From Trichocoleus sp. FACHB-46 (GTDB lineage: Bacteria; Cyanobacteriota; Cyanobacteriia; FACHB-46): 64,000 nucleotides of DNA. Under the pieces are notes generated by a model, which did not search any database, was not told the origin of the DNA, and worked only from the letters and a program-made list of their open reading frames with translations. Each line of letters starts with the position of its first letter. Within the stretch, counting starts at the first letter, position 1. Of the stretch, positions 19,291-28,385 are shown in pieces. The DNA lies in contig NZ_JACJOD010000007.1 in the NCBI RefSeq assembly GCF_014695385.1, positions 124,001 to 188,000 on the forward strand, in the 5' to 3' direction. The translations under genes and the position numbers were made by a program.

Positions 19291-19329
19291 AAACTGAATT
19301 TGCAGTCGTGAACAAAACTAATTTCTGAC

Positions 19330-19361
19330 GCAGCTCGCTTTGTCACTAAGCGGGCTGCTTT
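19330..19361. terminator. hairpin terminator between small peptide and ClC genes
   Basis: Arms 19330-19340 and 19348-19358 pair over 11 positions (one G-T) with a 7-base loop and are followed by TTTAG. It overlaps the ClC stop codon, so it can serve the plus-strand peptide gene and, less well, the minus-strand ClC gene. Confidence 0.65.
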
Positions 19362-21274
19362 AGTGTGGGTAGAGAAATTTCCTCAGAGTTTAAGGGAGCT
19401 GTAAGGTGTCGCTGTAGGGCTTTGCGAGTAGCAGCTAAGTTGCATGCTAAAGGAATTCGCTCTTGCTCCAACAGGCCTACCACTAGATGAGGAGGCTCTC
19501 GATCGACTACGGGAAGCTGGCGCAATCCTCTCGCTCCCATGCGATCGATCGCTTCCGTCACCAACTCATCCTTGTAAGCATACAGCAGCTCACTGGTACA
19601 AATTTCCCCCACAGGCTGACTTGCTAATGTGGCTGATGGTTGCGGTGATAGCGCTTCTGCTACCGAATTTGCTGTCCTCTCTGGGGCTGCTAGCACGCGA
19701 TTAATATCTTGCAGCGTCACAATTCCCCTGAGTTGCCCTGTCTCATCCACTAGCAAAGCGCTATGTAGATGCCCACGCAGCAAAATCTCGCTAGCTTCTA
19801 ACACAGGTAAAGCGTACGGCAGAATGAGCGGAGAAGGTTGCATGGCCTCTTCTACGGTCAGGTGCTTTAAGGCTTCTTGCCCCTGATCCGGCTCAACGTT
19901 GACTCCCATCTGCTTCAAATTCAAACCTGGCTTTGAAATAGGCTTCAGCGACTCGATCACCCAGACACTCAAGCCAACGGCAGCCATCAAGGGCAACACA
20001 ATGCGATAGTCGCGTGTGAGTTCAAACAACAGTAGAATCGCTGTCAATGGTGCTCGCACACTTCCCGCCAAGACAGCAGCCATGCCCACCATTGCATAGG
20101 CAGGGGGTGCGGCAATTGCGATCGCAGCAGCAGGCAGAATCGCCGCCAGAATCTTGCCATAACTTGCGCCTAGCACCGCTCCTAAAAACATAGCTGGGGC
20201 AAAAATTCCACCCACTAAACCACTGCCCAAACTCAGAGCAGTCAAGGCGAGTTTGAAAACCAGGAGCAGGAGCAATAAAGGCAACGAAAATTCTACATTC
20301 CGGAGCAAAGCCTCAATGGTTTCGTAGCCAATCCCCAGAGTCTGGGGCAGAGCGAGGGCGACTAAACCCACACAAGCTCCACCAATGACGGGATGAACTG
20401 GGCGGGGAATGCGGCTCACCCAAGCAAATCCTGAAATTTCACCCCGGAAAAAAGTTTGCGCGAGCTTGATGGTTTGGGTGTAAGCCACCGATACTAAGCT
20501 GGCACATAACCCAAGACCGATATAAAGCGGTAGTTCTAATGGGCTGCGAACTTCGTAAGCGGGCAAGGCAAAGGCAGGTTGTGCGCCTAAACCGATCTGA
20601 GCAATTAATGCTGCCACCACCGCGGCTAAGAGCACGACACTCACCGCTGAGGTGGCAAACGTAGTGCCTAAAACCACTTCAAGCGCAAAAAATACTCCCG
20701 CGATCGGCGCATTGAATCCTGCTGCTAGACCTGCCGCTGCCCCTGCTCCTAATAAGAGACGCTGCCGTTCTTGAGATACTTGCAGGATTTGGCCAAGCAA
20801 GAGGCCAAAATTAGCGCCAATTTCTACACTCGGTCCTTCTGGGCCTAAGGAAGCTCCGGTGCCCAAGGAAACTGACGCAGCTACCATCTTGGTCACAGGA
20901 CGAATGGGAGAGATTTCGCGCTTACCCTGCGTTGCGGCAATGAGAGAGGAAATACCAGGGCCAAAGTCTTGCCAGCGCCAGCGCATAAAGCCAACGATGA
21001 CACCCCCAAGCATGGGCACACAGGCTAGGGTCCAAGCTCCCCAAGGGGCGATCGCTCCCATCAAATCCTCTAGCATCAAGCTATGGATTAATTCGATTAA
21101 ATAGTGAAAGGTCACGACTCCCATGCCAGTACCGCCACCAATCAGGATCGCCAAGATAAGCACGACCGTTTCAGGTGTGGGTTGTAAGCGATTGAGAATA
21201 TGGGCAAAATGAGAAGTAGAGGGGGCTGGCGTCGGTTGCTCAGCCAACCCATCCGGGGCTGGAATCAGAGACAT
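19346..21274 (-). CDS. ClC-family chloride channel/antiporter with two CBS domains
   Basis: The 642-residue protein has a ClC membrane core (about 35-440). It contains a variant first selectivity motif (GPGIS at about 105), the GPEGP motif whose Glu146 is the gating glutamate, the GGIFAPAM loop, and a late SVRAPLTAILLLFELT helix. Two CBS domains occupy the C terminus (about 465-530 and 550-620) and may bind adenine nucleotides. Such proteins move chloride or exchange it with protons. The start is ATG 21274. It is a single-gene unit. Confidence 0.92.
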   Translation of the reverse strand: MSLIPAPDGLAEQPTPAPSTSHFAHILNRLQPTPETVVLILAILIGGGTGMGVVTFHYLIELIHSLMLEDLMGAIAPWGAWTLACVPMLGGVIVGFMRWRWQDFGPGISSLIAATQGKREISPIRPVTKMVAASVSLGTGASLGPEGPSVEIGANFGLLLGQILQVSQERQRLLLGAGAAAGLAAGFNAPIAGVFFALEVVLGTTFATSAVSVVLLAAVVAALIAQIGLGAQPAFALPAYEVRSPLELPLYIGLGLCASLVSVAYTQTIKLAQTFFRGEISGFAWVSRIPRPVHPVIGGACVGLVALALPQTLGIGYETIEALLRNVEFSLPLLLLLLVFKLALTALSLGSGLVGGIFAPAMFLGAVLGASYGKILAAILPAAAIAIAAPPAYAMVGMAAVLAGSVRAPLTAILLLFELTRDYRIVLPLMAAVGLSVWVIESLKPISKPGLNLKQMGVNVEPDQGQEALKHLTVEEAMQPSPLILPYALPVLEASEILLRGHLHSALLVDETGQLRGIVTLQDINRVLAAPERTANSVAEALSPQPSATLASQPVGEICTSELLYAYKDELVTEAIDRMGARGLRQLPVVDREPPHLVVGLLEQERIPLACNLAATRKALQRHLTAPLNSEEISLPTLKQPA

Positions 21275-21610
21275 TGAGAGTCAATAGAAAAATTAGATAA
21301 AGCTTAACTTTTATGTATTTCTAGTCTTTCATTGTGATTGATCTTGAAGCCTGACGACAAGCATTAAACTCATGCCAAAGCCAAGAATTCATCAAATCCT
21401 GGAACGAATGGATAGATACTATAGGCTGTTACAGCTTAGTTAGGTTAGAGTGATATCGCATTGCCACACTAGCCTTGGAAATTCAGCTAACTGGACGATG
21501 TTAGCAATGCCATTTTGCGGAAAACTAGCTGTAAGAGAACCGTCAGAATAAGATTCTCTGCCTTAGCAGGCAAGCGTACTGAGTAGTTCCTGGGCAAGTG
21601 GAAAGTTCTA
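21275..21610. other. divergent intergenic region, 336 bp
   Basis: The gap lies between the ClC gene (leftward) and a small zinc-ribbon membrane protein gene (rightward). It is AT-rich with no ORF I would defend, and it presumably holds two promoters. I see no clear RNA structure. Confidence 0.45.
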
Positions 21611-22009
21611 ATGAATGCTCACACTTTTGATCATGACGCTGTCATTTGTCCCCTATGCCATCGCGATGGCAGAATTGGGCCGCATCGACTCTTGAATGGG
21701 CTGTTAACTTGTTCTCACTGTCGAGAGCGGTTTGTAGTCAGCCGCAGTGGTCATTTTGTCCGTGATCCTTTTACGCTAAAGCAGCTAGCAGATAGCCGCA
21801 CTTTACGGCGTCAAAGTCATCCGTTCGCTAGAATCCTACGTGATTTTGGTTTTTCCAAATATCCATCTCTTTTTGCGATCGCTAGCAGCGTGGTGCTTTT
21901 AGGTTTGACATTGACAGCTGTGGGAGATTGGGCGGTTCCTCAAGCATCAGTTCCAGGGGTAGTGAACCATATTACTGAAACTTTAGGCATTGACGAGACA
22001 GATCCTTAG
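21611..22009 (+). CDS. zinc-ribbon membrane protein, unknown function
   Basis: The 132-residue protein begins with a zinc-ribbon (CPLCHRDG at 13-16 and CSHC at 34-37), continues through a basic stretch, and has one transmembrane helix (about 87-106) followed by an acidic C-terminal tail. The ribbon should face the cytoplasm. Function is unknown and no operon partner is present. Confidence 0.72.
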   Translation: MNAHTFDHDAVICPLCHRDGRIGPHRLLNGLLTCSHCRERFVVSRSGHFVRDPFTLKQLADSRTLRRQSHPFARILRDFGFSKYPSLFAIASSVVLLGLTLTAVGDWAVPQASVPGVVNHITETLGIDETDP

Positions 22010-22420
22010 ATCTGGTGTTATTTCACCGAACTCAGCCATAAAACCTGTTTGGCACCGATGACGGGTCAACTCAACAAAGTTATATAAGCTTTACGAGCTC
22101 TGCAATTTTTTCGATCGCTTCAGCGTCGGGATGAGTTGAATTTTTGTAGCAGTTTCCAAAGCCGTACGATACCCCATGAGACTCGCTTTAACTCCATCTT
22201 GCGACGGATGTACCGAAGCATTTAGTCATGGAACTTTAATATTTAACCACTATTTTTTCACATCAAACTTAACAAGCTTTAGGGGGGGATCTCCCTAGTC
22301 ATTGGGTAACTAAACCATTGTTTTCCTCCTAGGCGTAACTTAAGTTTAATAAGAGAGCTGCAAAGCCTACTTACCCGTTTTCTTTACAGAATTAAAAAAT
22401 TCAAATTGGTTGCTAACTAT
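22010..22420. other. intergenic region, 411 bp, with a possible broken small ORF
   Basis: The right half is AT-rich, with a G-run near 22282 and a purine/pyrimidine-rich stretch. On the minus strand, 22080-22229 reads as a 50-codon frame from ATG to TAA that is interrupted by one TAA at codon 14. Its second half (a Cys-containing segment, then an acidic amphipathic helix ending AELVKLI) looks protein-like. I have no family for it. Confidence 0.4.
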
Positions 22421-22609
22421 ATGCATAAGTGCCCTTGCTGCTCCGATCGTCTCCTACGTCATGCTCGTCACAATGAGGTTTATTGGTTCTGCACTCATTG
22501 TTGGCAAGAAATGCCTGACTTGACTTCTTTGATGGAGACAAAACAGCAGAATCGGCAGCAGCTTGAGCGTCTACTAGGTGGTTATAGCTCCCCTTTAGCA
22601 AGAGTTTAA
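22421..22609 (+). CDS. small double-CxxC zinc-ribbon protein
   Basis: The 62-residue protein has CPCC (4-7) and CTHC (24-27) flanking a His/Arg-rich, aromatic segment (HARHNEVYWF), then QEMP and a Gln-rich helix. Very similar short proteins recur across cyanobacteria without an assigned role. ATG 22421 fits the conserved start (MHKCPCC); a TTG at 22406 would add five residues. Confidence 0.75.
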   Translation: MHKCPCCSDRLLRHARHNEVYWFCTHCWQEMPDLTSLMETKQQNRQQLERLLGGYSSPLARV

Positions 22610-22691
22610 GGGATAACAGATTTTTCAAGAAATTGCTGTTTAACTAAACCGATTCAATTCTTTTTTTAAGTTAGATAAAAGAGACAAATTC

Positions 22692-22742
22692 AAAAAAAGA
22701 GCGATCGCCTCTGAAATTAAAAAAGGCGATCGCTCTTTTTTT
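22692..22742. terminator. perfect 18-bp palindromic terminator built on HIP1
   Basis: Arms 22692-22709 and 22725-22742 are exact reverse complements over 18 bp. Each arm joins an A/T heptamer to the GCGATCGCC core, with a 15-base AT-rich loop between. Because A-runs and T-runs flank both sides, it can terminate transcription from either strand. It separates the zinc-ribbon gene from the 748-residue membrane protein gene. Confidence 0.8.
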
Positions 22743-22848
22743 GCTTTAAAGATCTTTAAGCTGTTTAGGCACTAAAAGCAGGACATCGTATAGTGGTATG
22801 CGCTTATGGTGCTAAAAGCAGGTGTGCCGCAATGGAGTTAAACAGCAG

Positions 22849-25095
22849 ATGAATCTACCTTTAGTTTTAGATATCGCCATTGGGTTAATATTTATTTATT
22901 TAATTCTGAGCCTCTTAGCTTCAGAAATTCAAGAATTAATTGCCACACTTTTGCAATGGCGAGCAGTTCATCTCAAGAAATCCATTGAAGTTTTGCTCAC
23001 AGGTGGTGAGGGAACAGAAGAAAAAGATGTGAGAGACTTTGCCGATCGCTTATATTCCAATCCACTCATTAAAAACATTAACCAGGAAGCTAAAGGTTGG
23101 GCAGAAAACTTTTTCAGGAGTATCACTTGGGTAATTAGCTCCGCTATAGGTCGTGGCAGAAGTATCTTTGGAGGCTCCAAACGGAGTGGTCCTTCCTACA
23201 TTAATGCTGAAACTTTCACGACTACGCTTTTGGAGACTTCTGGAATTCCGGTATTAGTGCAAAAGTTAAGTGAATTAAAATTAGAAGAATTTATTCAAAC
23301 CAATCTGCAAACAGCGATCGCCGAAGCTCAAGGTGCTATCTATGCGCCGTCAGTCACTGTTCCTACTGACACGACCACAGCTTTAGAAGAAGATGCTTCT
23401 TCAGCGGAGGCGCTACAAGCTCAGCTACAAACCGAATTTGATTTATTGACGCAGCAATTTAATACAATCCTGGAAGACTTTAGAACGAATAAATCAACTC
23501 TAGAAGGTAGCATCAAGTGGATTGCTTATCGGCTCGATCGCTACATTGAGCGATGCAAAGAGGTAGGTTCTGATGATCCTCAAGCTCAAGCATTTATTGG
23601 GCGGCTACAAGCCCTAAGACGAGAGATCTTTGAGGATGATCCGACCAGTGGGGCGATCGCGATTAGGCCTATTTTGCAAAGTTTAATTCGGCCCAGCTTA
23701 GTAGAAATCGTCGAGGCGGTGAACGACAAAGACAGCCCAACTTATCGCAGGCTCTTAAGGATCATTGAACAAAAAATTAATGGCCTACTTCCAGAAAAGC
23801 TAGCGCATGAACTGGTGCAAGACATTAGAACTGTACTGGAAAAGTTTGCTGTCATTACTCAAGACACTTCACTCCTCACGGAACTCGAAACTGTTCAGCA
23901 AAGCTTAACTGAGATTGCCAGCCATGACAAAAGCACAACTGAGAGCCGTATTGCCTTAATTCATCAAATGCTGTCAGTGCGGGATGGTTATATCAGCAAT
24001 GCTGAAAGTTACTTATCAGATGTTGATTTTCTAACTGAGCTTAATGCCTTAAAGAATCTTCCTTTGAGCAGTTTTAAACATGAGCTTTTAGGCGAGATCG
24101 ATGCGCTTCTGGAAGGCTTTCGGGATATTACTAGAGGAACGCAACTTCACATCAAGCTAGATAACTTACGTCACCTTTTGGATGACATTATCAGTAGTTT
24201 TGAGCGTGGAGAAATTCAGCTTTTGTATACTCTTGACCAAATGTTAGGAGCACGAGACGCCTATATTGACAATGCGAGCCAATACATCGCCACAGCCTCG
24301 ATCCCGGTAAAACGGCAAGATAGCTTCCTTAGGCAAATCAATGGATTAAAACGCCAAAAAGATTCTTTTAGCAGTGTGGATAACCGGATGGCCATCATTG
24401 CTTGGCTCACCGCCACCTCAGAGGAGCTTGACTGGGAAATTAAGCACAATACAGAGATTTATCGACAAGTTTCAGGCATCGTTAAAGACAAAAATATTGA
24501 TGCTTATACCAGTGTGGTGAATGCGATCGCCCGCTTGCCTCAACCCATCAAAGCTAGCCTTTCTGTACTAGCGAGACGAGCACAGGAAAAATCAACCACT
24601 GTAGAGAATGAAGTCAAGCAGTTTCAATTTGAAATTGAAACCTGGTTCGATCGCTCAATGGAACGGGCGACAGGGGTTTATAAGCGAAATGCCAAAGGGG
24701 TAGCAATTATCCTTGGCTCATTGATTGCATTTGCTGTGAATGCAGACACATTTCACATCGTTAACCGCTTATCTAGAGACACATTATTACGTAATGCGAT
24801 CGCGACTAGTGCAACTCAAGTTGCGACCCGAGCTAACGATATCAATGCTGTTGAAAACCAAGTCAATGCCGCTTTACAGGATCTACCATTACCGATTGGG
24901 TGGGACCAAGTTAATTTAACTGCCCAGGGCCGTCAGAATCGAGGCTGGCCTTTACCATTTCTCAAAACGATGTTGGGCTGGCTCGTTAGTGGCATTGCCA
25001 TTTCAATGGGGGCATCCTTTTGGTTTGACCTATTAGGCAAGGTCGTGAATGTACGGAATTCTGGCAAGCCCCCAGAGAAAACTCAGGCGAAGTAA
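22849..25095 (+). CDS. large membrane protein with long helical soluble region, unknown function
   Basis: The 748-residue protein has an N-terminal transmembrane helix (about 4-27), then about 600 residues of mostly charged alpha-helix, and two C-terminal hydrophobic segments (about 620-640 and 705-730). The helical middle shows recurrent units: VRDGYISNAESYLSD and ARDAYIDNASQYIAT are clearly related repeats about 100 residues apart. ATG 22849 (MNLPLVLDIAIG) is preferred over GTG 22822. Related proteins occur widely in bacteria without known function. A scaffold or mechanosensory role is possible but is inference only. Confidence 0.8.
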   Translation: MNLPLVLDIAIGLIFIYLILSLLASEIQELIATLLQWRAVHLKKSIEVLLTGGEGTEEKDVRDFADRLYSNPLIKNINQEAKGWAENFFRSITWVISSAIGRGRSIFGGSKRSGPSYINAETFTTTLLETSGIPVLVQKLSELKLEEFIQTNLQTAIAEAQGAIYAPSVTVPTDTTTALEEDASSAEALQAQLQTEFDLLTQQFNTILEDFRTNKSTLEGSIKWIAYRLDRYIERCKEVGSDDPQAQAFIGRLQALRREIFEDDPTSGAIAIRPILQSLIRPSLVEIVEAVNDKDSPTYRRLLRIIEQKINGLLPEKLAHELVQDIRTVLEKFAVITQDTSLLTELETVQQSLTEIASHDKSTTESRIALIHQMLSVRDGYISNAESYLSDVDFLTELNALKNLPLSSFKHELLGEIDALLEGFRDITRGTQLHIKLDNLRHLLDDIISSFERGEIQLLYTLDQMLGARDAYIDNASQYIATASIPVKRQDSFLRQINGLKRQKDSFSSVDNRMAIIAWLTATSEELDWEIKHNTEIYRQVSGIVKDKNIDAYTSVVNAIARLPQPIKASLSVLARRAQEKSTTVENEVKQFQFEIETWFDRSMERATGVYKRNAKGVAIILGSLIAFAVNADTFHIVNRLSRDTLLRNAIATSATQVATRANDINAVENQVNAALQDLPLPIGWDQVNLTAQGRQNRGWPLPFLKTMLGWLVSGIAISMGASFWFDLLGKVVNVRNSGKPPEKTQAK

Positions 25096-25105
25096 GAGTC
25101 GCGTT

Positions 25106-26572
25106 TTATTGAATCATGCTCTCTAAAGCGATTTGCAGATCTTGAGTGAGGTCTGCGATCGCTTGTTTCGCCCCTCGGCGGTCGGCGCTATAGGCACCCC
25201 AGCGGTCTGTGACTGAAATCGGTTGCCCTATCGTCATCTGCACCGTTTGCTTACCTAGCTGAGGCCGCTGAAAAGGGCTGTTGCCTTTAATCCGAGAAAT
25301 CATGTCCCACATCAGCAACGTTGTCTCGGCAAAGCGCTCTGCCGTTGGTTTTTCTAGGACGTAGCGCCCTGTCACCGCGACAAAACTCTCCACCAGTCGC
25401 ATGTGCCACATCCGCAGGTTGGCTTCTTCCGCCACGCGATCGGCCAAACCGCGTTCCAAGAGAGAGACTCCCTCAGGATTTCTGAAGTCTTCGCGGTAAA
25501 TGCGGTCCCAGCCTGCTTGCTCTAGTCGGCGACAGCGATCGATCAAACTCCCTTTAGCCTGCAAATCAAAATACTGTTCTGCTACTTGTAGGGCCACATC
25601 CAGCAAGGCTCTGAGGCGATGGGTAAAAGCTTGATCGGCTTGCGAAACAGGAGGCTGATCTGATTGAAAAATGTTCTGCTCCGGCAAGTCTTCTGCTCCA
25701 GAAGGCGGAGCGGACTGTGTAGGCAAGGTGTGATGGTAGAAGCGAGTATAAAACTCTTCCATCAACGTCAAAACATGCTCGCCTAAGCTATAGAGCCTGT
25801 GGTAGAGTGCTGCTTCTCGGCCCTGAAGACCTTTAATACTGGGAGTTTCAGTTCCTTTAGAACTCTCAGCCACCGATAAACCGCTATCGGCTTCTAACTG
25901 GCTCATCAACTGCTCAATCTGCTGCCAAGGAGGTGTCACATAGCGATATTGGATGCCCATTGGCACAATGAGTACCTGTTCGGAGCGATCGGCCTTGAGC
26001 AAATCTTCCACGCACCAGAAGCCGAGCTGAGCCACACCGGGTTCCAAAGGACTAATCACTTCGTTATGGCCGTTAGTCGCACCTTCTGGGGCCGCTGCGA
26101 GTGGCAGTTTGCCATCCACAAACAAGCTCCGGGCCGATCGTAAACCCGTCCGATCGACTTTGCCACGATGAATCGGCGTACCCCCTAAGCGGGAATACAG
26201 CCAGCCGATTTGTGATCCCGCCCACAGCGGAATGCCGCGATCGTAAATAAAGTGGGCGTGAATCGGGTGCTGTAGCGCCACTCCTTGCTGTTTCGCCACG
26301 CGCGGCAGAATTGAGGAGTGCAAATGTGCCATGCAGAATGGATCATCAGTGCTGGGATGCCGAAACGCCATGAGAAAGCGAATTTTACCCGCTTGAAATT
26401 GGCGATAGCAGTCTACCAATTCCTCAACATTGCTGGCCTGAATTCGAGTAATCGCAGTTCGCGATCGCAACCAAAGTGGCAGCAGTCCTTGAGCAACCCG
26501 AAGCACTAGGGGATTAAAAGCGGGTGGAATAAATTCCAGTGGCGGTTGAACTCGATCGATCGTACTTGGCAA
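25106..26572 (-). CDS. PlsC-like acyltransferase (lysophosphatidate acyltransferase family)
   Basis: The 488-residue protein has the glycerolipid acyltransferase catalytic motif HX4D (His72...Asp77) in FRHPSTDD, and the acceptor-phosphate motif as APEGATN instead of the usual FPEG-R. A long C-terminal extension (about 230-488) goes beyond the classical 250-residue PlsC. Such enzymes acylate lysophosphatidic acid in membrane lipid synthesis; the extended form is a distinct cyanobacterial subgroup and its acyl preference is unknown. The start is TTG 26572, supported by AGAGGGA six bases upstream. Confidence 0.85.
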   Translation of the reverse strand: MPSTIDRVQPPLEFIPPAFNPLVLRVAQGLLPLWLRSRTAITRIQASNVEELVDCYRQFQAGKIRFLMAFRHPSTDDPFCMAHLHSSILPRVAKQQGVALQHPIHAHFIYDRGIPLWAGSQIGWLYSRLGGTPIHRGKVDRTGLRSARSLFVDGKLPLAAAPEGATNGHNEVISPLEPGVAQLGFWCVEDLLKADRSEQVLIVPMGIQYRYVTPPWQQIEQLMSQLEADSGLSVAESSKGTETPSIKGLQGREAALYHRLYSLGEHVLTLMEEFYTRFYHHTLPTQSAPPSGAEDLPEQNIFQSDQPPVSQADQAFTHRLRALLDVALQVAEQYFDLQAKGSLIDRCRRLEQAGWDRIYREDFRNPEGVSLLERGLADRVAEEANLRMWHMRLVESFVAVTGRYVLEKPTAERFAETTLLMWDMISRIKGNSPFQRPQLGKQTVQMTIGQPISVTDRWGAYSADRRGAKQAIADLTQDLQIALESMIQ

Positions 26573-26838
26573 TTTTGATCCCTCTTGGCTTTAATTCTTC
26601 ATATCTTGACCTGAGCGCTGAGCAACTTTACAAGGTTTCTATCATGCCTTGGCTATCGTATAAGCTGCTACGTCTGGCCAGAGATTCGACAGTTAGGTGA
26701 AAAAATCGTGAATATTTACCTGGGAGAACGTAGGTGACATACAAGCCTAGGTAGATGAAGCGGCAAAAATTTTGTAGCTATTTACGAGGCTGCAATAACA
26801 AACGTGATGGTAAACACTCGGTTTGATGCAATGCGGAA

Positions 26839-28236
26839 ATGATACCTGCCTGTTTTTTATATATGGCGTTTTTCTCAGCAAATCTACATCTTGAGTGGCT
26901 GAACCTGACAGGACTAAATTTGGTGTGGCTGGATGGGGCCGCTAATTTGGTGATTGCAGCTTGCTACTTAATGATTGCTGGCTTAATTAGTCTGGGCTTG
27001 TGGCGTAATCGTTGCACTGGCATTGATGCCTTTGCTGCCATTACCGCTGGGATTTTTTGGAGTGGCAGTTGGAGTCATGCGGCTCATGCAACGAGTATCA
27101 CGGGGCTGGATGCAGCGCTTAGTGGACAAACTTTTTTTGATGCCATTGCCGTGATTCCGGCGATCGCGTTTCTGAGCTTGCGGCGGCGATCTAGTCTCCT
27201 GATTGGCTCGACCCAAGTTCTGGCATCGCAAAAGCAATTGGTGAAGCGCAACGCCGAACTAGAGAAAAAAATTGATCGACGTACTCAGGAGCTAGAAACC
27301 CAAAACCAACGCCTGAATGAAGCTTTAACGGCATTGCAAAAAATGAATTTGCATTTGGCGCAAACCGAGAAAATGTCAATGTTAGGCCAGATGGTGTCTG
27401 GGATTTCTCACGAAATTAACAACCCGATCAATTTTATCCACGGCAACTTACCTTACATGGAGGAGCATGTGGGAGATTTGTTGGCATTGCTCGAAACCTA
27501 CCGCGATCGCTATCCGCAAGAAACCGTCCAGGTAGAAGCCGCTTCACCTAACATTGAACTTGATTTCATTGTGGAAGATCTGCCTCGGATTATGAACTCA
27601 ATGCGGTTGGGCACCGAGCGAATTCGAGAAATAGTCCTGAACCTACGCAACTTCTACCGCCTCGACGAGGCAGAAATGAAGCCAGCCGACTTGGAAGCTG
27701 GGATTGAAAGCACTTTGGTGCTGCTGCAAAACCGCTATAAACAGAAAATTGAGATTGTGCGGCAGTTTGGCAAAATTCCTCTCGTAGAATGCCACATCAA
27801 TCAGCTCAACCAAGTGTTTATGAACTTACTGAGCAACTCAATTGATGCATTGCTAGAAGGAGAGCTTAGCCCTGATTCTACTCAATCTTCATTGTCTAGT
27901 TCGCTAGAACTAAGGCAGATTGTGATCAAGACTGACACCGTGGGTGCGAATCGAGTCGGCATCTGGATTTCGGACAACGGTCCTGGGATTACTGTTGATG
28001 TTCAAGAGCATTTGTTTGAGCCATTTTTTACCACTAAGCCGAGAGGAGTGGGAACGGGGCTAGGGCTATCTATTTCGCATCAAATTATTACCGAAGCGCA
28101 CCAAGGCCGCATTTATTGCTGCTCCACTCCGGGAGAAAGCACGACATTCGCGATCGAATTACCGCTTCAGCAAACTGAACCGCTCAGTCAGTTGCAGAAC
28201 TGTGGCTCAGGTGAACCTATTGCTTTGGGTGTTTAG
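26839..28236 (+). CDS. sensor histidine kinase with ethylene-receptor-like membrane domain
   Basis: The 465-residue protein has three N-terminal membrane helices (about 28-53, 62-85, 98-114), a coiled coil (about 130-175), the dimerisation/phospho-acceptor domain with His191 in ISHEINNP, and an ATPase domain with NLLSNSIDAL, DNGPGI and GTGLGLSIS. In the membrane part, Tyr43 and His80 are 37 residues apart, the same spacing as Tyr32 and His69 of plant ETR1. At the positions of ETR1 Asp25 and Cys65 there are Asn36 and Gly76. It could be a sensor that has lost the copper ligand. No response regulator is adjacent. Confidence 0.88.
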   Translation: MIPACFLYMAFFSANLHLEWLNLTGLNLVWLDGAANLVIAACYLMIAGLISLGLWRNRCTGIDAFAAITAGIFWSGSWSHAAHATSITGLDAALSGQTFFDAIAVIPAIAFLSLRRRSSLLIGSTQVLASQKQLVKRNAELEKKIDRRTQELETQNQRLNEALTALQKMNLHLAQTEKMSMLGQMVSGISHEINNPINFIHGNLPYMEEHVGDLLALLETYRDRYPQETVQVEAASPNIELDFIVEDLPRIMNSMRLGTERIREIVLNLRNFYRLDEAEMKPADLEAGIESTLVLLQNRYKQKIEIVRQFGKIPLVECHINQLNQVFMNLLSNSIDALLEGELSPDSTQSSLSSSLELRQIVIKTDTVGANRVGIWISDNGPGITVDVQEHLFEPFFTTKPRGVGTGLGLSISHQIITEAHQGRIYCCSTPGESTTFAIELPLQQTEPLSQLQNCGSGEPIALGV

Positions 28237-28256
28237 ACCTCTCGTACACACCATTA

Positions 28257-28385
28257 AAATCCCGCAGGCTAAAGCCTGCGGCTATTGGAGCAAACCTATC
28301 TGCGTAGGCTAAGATCACTTCTTCAGGAATGAGGCCGCGAAGGCGGTCTTTGCGCTTGTAGCCGTGACTTCAGTCGTTAGTCGTT
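28257..28385. repeat. hairpin-rich intergenic repeat (MITE-like)
   Basis: Just after the kinase gene, 28262-28270 and 28273-28281 form a perfect 9-bp stem with a two-base loop (CCGCAGGCT/AGCCTGCGG). The text that follows, through 'gtagccgtgacttcagtcg' near 28360, resembles the dispersed AGCCTGCGG...GACTTCAGTC repeats known in filamentous cyanobacteria. It also separates the kinase gene from the convergent recombinase. No transposase is attached. Confidence 0.6.
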
